From assembly GCA_024642295.1 (NCBI GenBank), contig JAHEBK010000149.1, positions 1 through 5,102 on the forward strand: 5,102 bases of DNA. The letters run 5' to 3'. This stretch comes from Flavobacterium sp. (GTDB taxonomy: Bacteria > Bacteroidota > Bacteroidia > Flavobacteriales > Flavobacteriaceae). Below the pieces are notes generated by a model. The model saw nothing but the letters and a program-made list of their open reading frames with translations, was not told where the DNA came from and searched no databases. Below are positions 1 through 5,102 of the stretch, piece by piece; the stretch's first letter is position 1; every line of letters starts with the position of its first letter. The position numbers and the translations under genes were made by a program.

Positions 1-10
1 TATCAACATC

Positions 11-196
11 CTTAACCGAATAAACAAATAAACAGTCAACCACTTAACCTCTTAAACAATTAACCGATTAAACAGTTAACCGATTAAACAAATAACCTCT
101 TAAACAGTTAAACCGTTAACCACTCAACCGATTAAACAATTAACCTCATAACCAGTTCTCAACAAATAAACGATTAAACAGTTAAACAATTAACCA
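11..196. repeat. Degenerate 8-bp-period tandem repeat array (NNTAAMCN)
   Basis: Cut into octamers from base 11, the stretch gives 18 consecutive units to 154, one irregular 10-nt unit (155-164), then 4 more units to 196. All 22 clean units have AA at unit positions 4-5 and C at position 7; 20 of 22 have TAA at positions 3-5; position 6 is A or C. Common versions are ATTAAACA, CTTAAACA, GTTAACCG and ATTAACCT. Because 8 is not a multiple of 3 and each unit carries a TAA, all plus-strand frames close repeatedly, so this is not coding. The array stops 8 nt before a putative promoter element. Similar TTAAAC/TTAACC octamer strings are, from memory, common between genes in Flavobacterium; their function is unknown to me. 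It may extend left of the window, although bases 1-10 fit the unit poorly. Confidence 0.85.
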
Positions 197-204
197 AATT
201 GTAC

Positions 205-212
205 TTACTTTG
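205..212 (+). promoter_or_regulatory. Putative Bacteroidota -7 promoter element for the phosphatase gene
   Basis: TTACTTTG matches the Bacteroidota -7 consensus TAnnTTTG at all fixed positions but one. It lies 26 nt before the GTG start, which would leave a leader of about 20 nt rich in A. No TTG (-33 element) sits at the usual upstream spacing; that zone is occupied by the octamer repeat. The call is therefore tentative and rests on position and one motif only. Confidence 0.35.
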
Positions 213-238
213 CAGTCTAATATTAAAAATACAACAAC

Positions 239-979
239 GTGCTTTTCTTTTCGAAAAAAAAACCAATTCTAAAGGATTTAATACCGGACAATCATATTGA
301 TATTCACTCTCATCTATTACCAGGTATTGATGACGGTGCCCGAAATTTTGAGGAAACTTTATCATTAACAAAAGCACTTCAAGAATTCGGATTTTCACAA
401 TTCATTACTACTCCACACATTATTCAGCACGTTTGGGAAAACACCCATGAACAAATCCAAAATAACAAAAATAGTACTGTTCTAGAATTAGAAAAAAACA
501 ACATTCAATTACCCTTCAAGGCGGCAGCCGAATACCTAATGGATGATCAATTTGTTCGACTTTTTCAAAACCATGATTTGCTCACTCTTAAAGACAATTA
601 TGTACTAGTAGAAATGTCATACATCAATGCTCCTATACAATTGTATTCCATTTTATTCGACTTACAAGTCGCAGGATATATCCCCGTTTTAGCACATCCC
701 GAACGTTATTTATTTTATCATAAAAACAAAAACGAATATCAAAAATTAAAAAAAGCAGGTTGCAAATTTCAACTCAATCTATTGGCAGTTGTTGGTTATT
801 ATGGAAAAGAAGTCACTTTAATGGCCGAAGAATTACTTCAAAAAGGAATGTATGATTATGCAGGTACTGATGTACACCATAAAAACCATATTGCAGCATT
901 CGAGAATAAAGTAAAAATAAAAGACCTCACCCCTTTAATTGAAATTATAAGCAACAATCAATTTTTCAAATTAGAATAA
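239..979 (+). CDS. PHP-family tyrosine-protein phosphatase (YwqE/CpsB-like), capsule regulation
   Basis: 246 aa, the usual length of the family. Members are metal-dependent phosphotyrosine phosphatases that dephosphorylate the BY-kinase controlling capsule or exopolysaccharide assembly; they are cytoplasmic, and no signal peptide or membrane segment is seen here. The PHP metal-site motifs appear in order: H23-S-H25 in DIHSHLLPGIDDG, TPH with H60, E98 in AAEY, HPER with H153, and GTDVH with D211 and H213. No key residue is missing. The start is GTG at 239: the product begins MLFFSKKKP, which looks like the normal N-terminus of flavobacterial homologues, and no ATG lies in frame shortly upstream. 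No Shine-Dalgarno is present; the leader reads AAAATACAACAAC, typical of Bacteroidota. Codons 6-8 are AAA AAA AAA, an A9 run (254-262). The gene converges with the Wzc-like kinase gene, its probable substrate (inference). Confidence 0.93.
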   Translation: MLFFSKKKPILKDLIPDNHIDIHSHLLPGIDDGARNFEETLSLTKALQEFGFSQFITTPHIIQHVWENTHEQIQNNKNSTVLELEKNNIQLPFKAAAEYLMDDQFVRLFQNHDLLTLKDNYVLVEMSYINAPIQLYSILFDLQVAGYIPVLAHPERYLFYHKNKNEYQKLKKAGCKFQLNLLAVVGYYGKEVTLMAEELLQKGMYDYAGTDVHHKNHIAAFENKVKIKDLTPLIEIISNNQFFKLE

Positions 980-993
980 ACCACTATGGACTA

Positions 994-1030
994 GAAATTC
1001 GCATTCCTAAAATAGGAGAATGAAATTTTC
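994..1030 (+). terminator. Possible weak hairpin behind the phosphatase gene
   Basis: Starting 14 nt after the stop codon, the bases can fold: GAAATT (994-999) against AAATTTTC (1023-1030), then CATT (1002-1005) against AATG (1019-1022), and CCT (1006-1008) against AGG (1014-1016), loop AAAAT. The stem is interrupted by small bulges and no T-run follows (GTTTGTG), so it is a poor intrinsic terminator. It may protect the mRNA end or be chance. Confidence 0.25.
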
Positions 1031-1055
1031 GTTTGTGAACTAAATAACAGTGAAG

Positions 1056-1166
1056 AAACAATGTCGTTTTTTAAACCATAGAAGAAATATAAGGTCATAT
1101 AAGTTGAGAAGTCTTGCTCCTATGTTCTTAAAATGTCTTATATGGTAGAATGTTTTTTCATTGTTT
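1056..1166. repeat. Long imperfect palindrome A (degenerate intergenic repeat element)
   Basis: Arms 1075-1103 and 1117-1146 are inverted copies: 22 of 29 positions match with one single-base gap, around a 13-nt loop (1104-1116). The best block pairs ACCATAGAAGAAAT (1075-1088) with ATGTCTTATATGGT (1133-1146), 12 of 14. A further perfect 8-bp arm lies outside: AAACAATG (1056-1063) and CATTGTTT (1159-1166), separated from the inner arms by 11-12 unmatched bases on each side. Such ATATAAG-rich palindromes are, from memory, scattered between flavobacterial genes; this copy looks decayed. It has no T-run to act as a standard terminator. Confidence 0.55.
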
Positions 1167-1312
1167 AAAATACTACATTAAATTTTACTACTACATAAAT
1201 TGATCAAGATTGCACTAAACCCTCTGTAAAACTATGTTAAGCAAAGCGCTTTTTTAAAAGCCACTAAATCTATGTAACAATGTGTTAAAAAAGAGTTATA
1301 CTATTTTGTCAT

Positions 1313-1433
1313 TAAATTTACCGTTTTGCATTTTGTCAAATCGAGCGAAGTCGAGATTATTAACTGCCCCAGAACGAGGTTTCGACTACGCTCAACCTGA
1401 CCAAACGTTAACCATTATATGCCAGTAAATTTA
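1313..1433. repeat. Imperfect palindrome B with TCGAGCGAAGTCGA-type arms
   Basis: Inner arms 1335-1356 (GTCAAATCGAGCGAAGTCGA and two more bases) and 1380-1401 (ending GCTCAACCTGAC) are inverted copies matching at 17 of 22 positions, around a 23-nt loop. An outer perfect 9-bp pair, TAAATTTAC (1313-1321) and GTAAATTTA (1425-1433), encloses it. The inner arms are GC-richer than their surroundings. The GAGCGAAGTCGA/TCGACTTCGCTC motif is, from memory, a very common palindromic intergenic repeat in Flavobacteriaceae, comparable in style to REP elements. No transposase lies in this window. Confidence 0.6.
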
Positions 1434-1460
1434 AAAGCTAAATGGTATTAGATAGAATTA

Positions 1461-1503
1461 AAAAGGTTTACATGGAAATAATTTTCATTGTAAACCTTTT
1501 TTT
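1461..1503 (-). terminator. Strong hairpin terminator of the wza-wzc unit, probably bidirectional
   Basis: A perfect 12-bp stem pairs AAAAGGTTTACA (1461-1472) with TGTAAACCTTTT (1489-1500). An inner 4-bp stem GAAA/TTTC (1475-1478 with 1483-1486) closes a TAAT loop. It begins 6-9 nt beyond the wzc stop codon. On the minus strand the stem ends in five Ts; on the plus strand it ends in seven (1497-1503). It can therefore stop transcripts from both directions and may be the real end of the phosphatase mRNA. Confidence 0.85.
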
Positions 1504-1509
1504 AGTTTT

Positions 1510-3888
1510 TTACTTTTTTAGTTTTTTGTACCATGGTTCGTTCTGAGCAAGTACTCCATAACCATAACTATACCCATAGCCTTTACTAGTATCAGTATCA
1601 TTAAGAAGAATACACATATTTGGTAATTTATTCTCTTTATATAAAGTATTAGGGATAGTCAACATGCGTTTTTCTAACATATTAGCCCTAACTACATATA
1701 CAAAACAATCAGCATGTTTGGCAATCAATAATGTATCTGCTACTAAACTCACTGGAGCAGTGTCTACAATTATATAATCAAATTGAGCTTTTAAAGTTTC
1801 AAAAATGGTATCGACACGTTTACTCATCAATAGCTCAGCAGGATTCGGTGGAATAACACCTGCAGGCAATACATATAAATTTTCATACCCATCTAGTTTA
1901 ACAATCAAACTGCCCAAGTCTAAATTTTTATCACTCAAGAAATTAGTTACACCTCTATCTGGTAATGTTATATAATCGTCTAATTTTGGGTTTCTAATAT
2001 CCATCCCTACCAACAATACTTTTTTACCAGACAAGGCAAAAGTAGCTGCTAAATTTACAGAGACAAAAGTCTTCCCTTCTTTAGGAAAAGTAGACGTCAA
2101 AAATATTGTTTTAGCCTTATCATCACTTGCTTTACTAATCATAAATTCCAGATTGGTACGAATGATACGCAATGCTTCTGCCGAACTAGACCTACTGTCC
2201 GTTTTCATAATCTCATGATAAGAGTCAGAAGTAGGTAAATCACCAATAAAAGGAACCAATGTTTTTCCTTCAATATCCACACGGGATTTCACTTTTGTAT
2301 CCAATAAATCCATCAAATACAAAATACTAAAAGGAATCAGTAACCCTAATAGTAAGCCCGCCAATAATATCATAGCGCGTTTCGGGAATACAGGCTGTTT
2401 CTGTGCTTTAGCAGAATCTATCACTCTTGCATTAGGTTCGGTCGCAGATAAGGCAATTGCGGTTTCCTCCCGTTTTTGTAACAAATACAAATACAACTCT
2501 TCTTTTACTTTTTGTTGTCTAGCTATAGCTCTGAACTGTCTTTCTTGAGAAGGAATTTTTTGAATTCTACTATCAATTAATCCTTCTTGATTATTAAGAT
2601 TCTTTTTTTGAATTGTCAAACTTGAGCGCAAACGTTCTAAACTGGAAACAACATTCGAACGGAGAGAAGTAATCTGTTGGTCTAATTTAATGACAGAAGG
2701 GTTTTCTAAAGTTGCAGATTTTAATAATCGGTTACGTTCTAACACCAATTGATTATAAGAATCCACCATTGTACTAGAAGTTTCATCTTTAGAAATCATA
2801 TTAGAAGGCAACAAGTCCGAATTAGAACTCTTTTTCAAAAAATCCAACATCGAATTGGTAACACTCAATTGAATTTCCGTTTCTATCCCTTTTTTATCAT
2901 ATTCACTAGACCCCTCAATAAAAAGTTTCGCTTCAGATTCGATATCCGTTAATCGATTAGAGGTTTTAAAACTTTCACCATCTTGTTCAACCCCATCCAA
3001 TTCTTCCGCAATTAATGCAAGACGTTTGGCAATAAATTTGGAAGTATTTCCAGATATTAAATTCTTATCCTCAATCGCATTAGTATTATAAATTTGAACT
3101 AGATTATCTAAAAATTGTTCTGATCGCTCGATTACACCATCAACTAACGACAACTCTAAAACACTACTTTGTTTACTTAACGGATTCACTTTCAACCTAG
3201 TTCTATAACTATCCGCAACATCGTCAATCGCACTCAATACAATGGTTATTTCCGATTCACCATCCCAAATTTTAGTATCTGTAAAATTGGAAACAGACTT
3301 TTGAATAACCAAATCACCACAAATCGTTTTAATAGGCTCGCCAAATTGATAGTCACTTTTAGGATTTTGAATTAACAAAGGTCTTTCTTCAACTAATTTT
3401 TCCGTTAACGAAAAACTATTGGCTCCTGTTTTAAGCAAACTCAATTCACTATTAGACGAATAAAAATTAGATTGTTGATTGGAAAATTGAACTACAATAG
3501 GAGACTTCAAATAAAGTTCTTTGGAAACGAAACGTTTTTTGACAAAGATAGCTACATTTAAACCCAGTTCCTTGGCAGTCGATTCCACCAAAGTTCTAGA
3601 ATGCAACACCTCAACTTCATTGTCAATATTGTTTTTCATTCCACCCCCAAAACCCATGTCTGAGAAAGCAGAAAGCTCAGATAACATCCCTCCCTTTTTA
3701 TCATCTTTTACCAAAATAGTAGTACTAGCTTGATATTGAGGAGTAGCCAATTTTAAATACACAATTGCAATAGAAAGACAAACAAACACACTTAACAAAA
3801 ACCATTTCCAATGCGAAGCATATTGATCAATGATGGCTCTTAATTGAAAATCATTTTCGTTTTCTTCGTTTAATAAATTATTCTGCAT
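1510..3888 (-). CDS. wzc: Wzc-like polysaccharide co-polymerase with C-terminal BY-kinase domain
   Basis: 792 aa, the usual size for the one-chain form with both membrane and kinase parts. It is an inner-membrane protein controlling chain length and export of capsule/exopolysaccharide through tyrosine autophosphorylation. Order: Wzz-type N-terminal region with TM1 about 28-47; a long periplasmic part with helical, coiled-coil-like stretches (about 285-310 and 375-475); a GNVR-like segment leading to PVFPKR (499-504); TM2 about 505-526; then the cytoplasmic kinase. Kinase motifs: Walker A STFPKEGKT (599-607, K606), Walker A' LLVGMDIRNP (625-634), Walker B IIVDTAP (706-712, D709). The C-terminal tyrosine cluster, the expected phosphoacceptors, is GYGYSYGYG (Y771, Y773, Y775, Y777) plus Y787. 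The Walker A' site has G628 where the classic DxDxR pattern has its first Asp; D630 and R632 remain. The ATG lies 7 nt after the wza stop, so the two genes are co-transcribed. A terminator follows directly. Confidence 0.95.
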   Translation of the reverse strand: MQNNLLNEENENDFQLRAIIDQYASHWKWFLLSVFVCLSIAIVYLKLATPQYQASTTILVKDDKKGGMLSELSAFSDMGFGGGMKNNIDNEVEVLHSRTLVESTAKELGLNVAIFVKKRFVSKELYLKSPIVVQFSNQQSNFYSSNSELSLLKTGANSFSLTEKLVEERPLLIQNPKSDYQFGEPIKTICGDLVIQKSVSNFTDTKIWDGESEITIVLSAIDDVADSYRTRLKVNPLSKQSSVLELSLVDGVIERSEQFLDNLVQIYNTNAIEDKNLISGNTSKFIAKRLALIAEELDGVEQDGESFKTSNRLTDIESEAKLFIEGSSEYDKKGIETEIQLSVTNSMLDFLKKSSNSDLLPSNMISKDETSSTMVDSYNQLVLERNRLLKSATLENPSVIKLDQQITSLRSNVVSSLERLRSSLTIQKKNLNNQEGLIDSRIQKIPSQERQFRAIARQQKVKEELYLYLLQKREETAIALSATEPNARVIDSAKAQKQPVFPKRAMILLAGLLLGLLIPFSILYLMDLLDTKVKSRVDIEGKTLVPFIGDLPTSDSYHEIMKTDSRSSSAEALRIIRTNLEFMISKASDDKAKTIFLTSTFPKEGKTFVSVNLAATFALSGKKVLLVGMDIRNPKLDDYITLPDRGVTNFLSDKNLDLGSLIVKLDGYENLYVLPAGVIPPNPAELLMSKRVDTIFETLKAQFDYIIVDTAPVSLVADTLLIAKHADCFVYVVRANMLEKRMLTIPNTLYKENKLPNMCILLNDTDTSKGYGYSYGYGVLAQNEPWYKKLKK

Positions 3889-3895
3889 GAAAAGA

Positions 3896-4687
3896 TTATT
3901 TTGTAATGGAAATAATTAGCGTTATTAAGGTTACTAAGATAGAAGCAGCGGAAATAATGACACCTGTATTAGCTCCTACTTTAGAACCATTAATTTTAGT
4001 CCTATTAGGTTCGACATAAACCACATCATTTTGAGACAAATAGTAAAACGGAGAGTTTATAAAATCAGCCTTAGTCAAGTCCACTCTATTAAACGACTTC
4101 TTACCATCCACCTCTCTAATGATTAATATATTGTCTCTTTTTCCATAAATAGTTAAATCTTTAGCCATGCTCAAAGCTTCAATTAAAGTTAAACGCTCTG
4201 AATTAATGCTAAAAGTACCTGGATTAGTCACTTCTCCCATGACAGAAACCTTAAAATTCATGATTCGTAAGTTTACAATCGGATTTTTAATGTAAGAAGC
4301 AATTTTTTGGCTTAACATACCTACAACTTCGGTTCTTGTTTTTCCGATGATTTTTATTTTTCCTAAAACAGGAAAATCTATTATTCCTTTGGAATCTACT
4401 AAATACAATTGCAACGATTGTTGTCCAATTAAATCTTGTCCTGTAGGACTAACAACACTAGTCGTTTTTAAATTAAAAGGGGCCGCTATTTCAGGATCTT
4501 CCGCTGAAACAACAATCATCAACAAATCATCAGGCTGAATTTTAATTTCATAGCTATTAAGAGCCTCTCCTTTATCTAAACTATCAGTGTTTTGATAGTA
4601 CACAATCTCTTGTTTTGAGCCACAAGAGATAAACAAACAAATAAAAAACAAAAAGAAAGTGTTTTTTATTAGATAAAAATATTTCAT
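3896..4687 (-). CDS. wza: Wza-like polysaccharide export lipoprotein (Poly_export/SLBB)
   Basis: 263 aa, typical for Bacteroidota members and clearly shorter than the roughly 380-aa E. coli Wza. It is expected in the cell envelope as the export channel subunit that docks on Wzc. The N-terminus is a lipoprotein signal peptide: K2, a hydrophobic stretch 4-20, then FISC with C22 as the likely lipidated cysteine. The polysaccharide-export domain covers about 45-140 (YEIKIQPDDLLMIVV at its start, then GIIDFPVLGKIKIIGKT), followed by an SLBB domain from about 146 (VSVMGEVTNPGTF, then LTLIEALSMA). The C-terminus is one hydrophobic helix (about 242-262) ending ITK, a probable membrane anchor. ATG at 4687 is the only start that includes the signal peptide. 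It is the first gene of a wza-wzc unit and lies 93 nt after the upstream SDR gene. No Shine-Dalgarno; the leader carries an A9 run. Confidence 0.93.
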   Translation of the reverse strand: MKYFYLIKNTFFLFFICLFISCGSKQEIVYYQNTDSLDKGEALNSYEIKIQPDDLLMIVVSAEDPEIAAPFNLKTTSVVSPTGQDLIGQQSLQLYLVDSKGIIDFPVLGKIKIIGKTRTEVVGMLSQKIASYIKNPIVNLRIMNFKVSVMGEVTNPGTFSINSERLTLIEALSMAKDLTIYGKRDNILIIREVDGKKSFNRVDLTKADFINSPFYYLSQNDVVYVEPNRTKINGSKVGANTGVIISAASILVTLITLIISITK

Positions 4688-4711
4688 TTAACTTATTTTT
4701 TTTTACGACTG

Positions 4712-4719
4712 CGAATATA
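4712..4719 (-). promoter_or_regulatory. Putative Bacteroidota -7 promoter element for wza-wzc
   Basis: Read on the minus strand, TATATTCG fits the TAnnTTTG -7 consensus with one mismatch and is followed by CAGTCG. Transcription would start near 4705, giving an A-rich leader of about 18 nt before the wza ATG. The nearest -33-like TTTTG is at 4748-4744, a 24-nt spacer, slightly long for the family. The element gives wza-wzc its own promoter even though the upstream SDR gene is on the same strand. Confidence 0.5.
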
Positions 4720-4780
4720 GCAAAAAACATCGACTCAGGAACACAAAACCCCTACAAATAACAGTTTCTTATTACAAAAA

Positions 4781-5102
4781 TTAACAGCTTATTTTATCCA
4801 AGAACTCAAAATCCGAATTCATACTCTTAAATTCAGGAACGATATACTTCATTTTGGCTACAATATTCTTATTCTCAAACAAATTCGAAATTTGAATTAG
4901 TTCGTCAATATTTTGATGTAAAAGCTCGTATTCATCTTGAATTTCTTGAGCAATCATTATTTTATCATGGTAGGTAGGCAACGTTTTTGAAGTGTCATTC
5001 AGCAACTCTTCATATAATTTCTCCCCGGGACGTAGCCCGATCTCTTTAATTTCGATTTCTTTTCCTGGAGTAAAGCCCGCTAATTTTATCATTTTATATG
5101 CC
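4781..5102 (-). CDS. C-terminus of a FlaA1/CapD/WbpM-type nucleotide-sugar dehydratase/epimerase (partial)
   Basis: Only the last 106 codons are in the window; the frame runs open through the right edge, reading AYKMIKLAGFTPGKEIEI, so the Met at 5092 is internal. The diagnostic segment is GLRPGEKLYEELL (residues 21-33 counted from that Met), followed by LPTYHDKIMIA. This is the signature C-terminal part of SDR-family UDP-sugar 4,6-dehydratases/epimerases such as CapD, WbpM and PglF, which make precursors for surface polysaccharides. The NAD-binding Rossmann part and catalytic residues lie outside, so the exact reaction, and whether it is the long membrane-bound or the short soluble form, cannot be told. 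The stop is 93 nt before wza; no convincing terminator lies between, so some read-through into wza is possible. Confidence 0.88.
   Translation of the reverse strand, partial: AYKMIKLAGFTPGKEIEIKEIGLRPGEKLYEELLNDTSKTLPTYHDKIMIAQEIQDEYELLHQNIDELIQISNLFENKNIVAKMKYIVPEFKSMNSDFEFLDKISC

Larger units (their letters stand above)
980..1509. other. Gene-free convergent intergenic region (530 bp)
   Basis: This is a tail-to-tail spacer between the phosphatase and wzc genes. I see no plausible coding sequence on either strand: frames are short and no protein motif is recognisable. It holds, in order, a small hairpin (994-1030), a long imperfect palindrome (1056-1166), an AT-rich stretch including the 10-bp palindrome AAAGCGCTTT (1243-1252), a second imperfect palindrome (1313-1433), and a strong hairpin terminator (1461-1503). 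No tRNA, rRNA or transposase remnant was recognised. Confidence 0.7.

Noticed and set aside
11..196. CRISPR array
   Set aside because: The period is 8 bp with no unique spacers and no repeats of CRISPR length.
174..398. Open frame of 74 codons on the minus strand
   Set aside because: It overlaps the well-supported phosphatase gene antisense and runs into the octamer repeat; no recognisable protein motif.
1243..1252. AAAGCGCTTT palindrome as an operator
   Set aside because: An isolated 10-bp palindrome deep in a convergent spacer, with no adjacent gene start to regulate.
2749..2952. Plus-strand open frame inside wzc
   Set aside because: Antisense shadow of the wzc coding sequence with no recognisable domain or promoter.
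3521..3733. Plus-strand open frame inside wzc
   Set aside because: Antisense shadow of the wzc N-terminal region; no motif.
4347..4538. Plus-strand open frame inside wza
   Set aside because: Antisense shadow of a clear export-lipoprotein gene; no independent support.
4757..4773. Hairpin AATAA/TTATT as terminator of the SDR gene
   Set aside because: Only five A/T pairs, and on the minus strand it is followed by TGTAGGGG with no T-run.
4781..5092. Stand-alone 103-aa protein starting at the Met at 5092
   Set aside because: The frame continues upstream to the window edge (AYK before the Met) and the sequence is the C-terminal part of a known enzyme family, so that Met is internal.

Overview
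The window looks like a chromosomal piece from a Bacteroidota genome, most likely Flavobacteriaceae (Flavobacterium-like). The DNA is AT-rich, genes lack Shine-Dalgarno sequences and start behind A-rich leaders, putative promoter elements resemble the Bacteroidota TAnnTTTG (-7) type, and the protein set is the usual flavobacterial capsule/exopolysaccharide export block. This assignment comes from reading the sequence; no database was searched.

Layout, left to right. Positions 11-196 are a degenerate 8-bp-period tandem repeat (unit NNTAAMCN). It ends just before a weak promoter and a GTG-started gene (239-979, +) for a PHP-type tyrosine-protein phosphatase of the YwqE/CpsB family. Positions 980-1509 are a tail-to-tail intergenic region with no gene. 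It holds a small hairpin, two long imperfect palindromes (1056-1166 and 1313-1433) and a strong, probably bidirectional terminator (1461-1503). On the minus strand follow a Wzc-like polysaccharide co-polymerase/BY-kinase (1510-3888) and, 7 nt upstream of it, a Wza-like export lipoprotein (3896-4687). These two form a transcription unit with a recognisable -7 element at 4712-4719. At the right edge lies the 3' end of a FlaA1/CapD/WbpM-type nucleotide-sugar dehydratase/epimerase gene (4781 to beyond 5102, minus).

How they work together (family knowledge plus inference): the SDR enzyme makes a modified UDP-sugar precursor. Wza and Wzc form the envelope-spanning export machine, whose polymer length and output are tuned by cycles of Wzc tyrosine autophosphorylation. 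The PHP phosphatase removes those phosphates. Kinase and phosphatase genes are adjacent but convergent, so they appear to be transcribed independently.

No wholly new system is visible. The least ordinary material is non-coding: the octamer repeat array and the two palindromic elements between the convergent genes.
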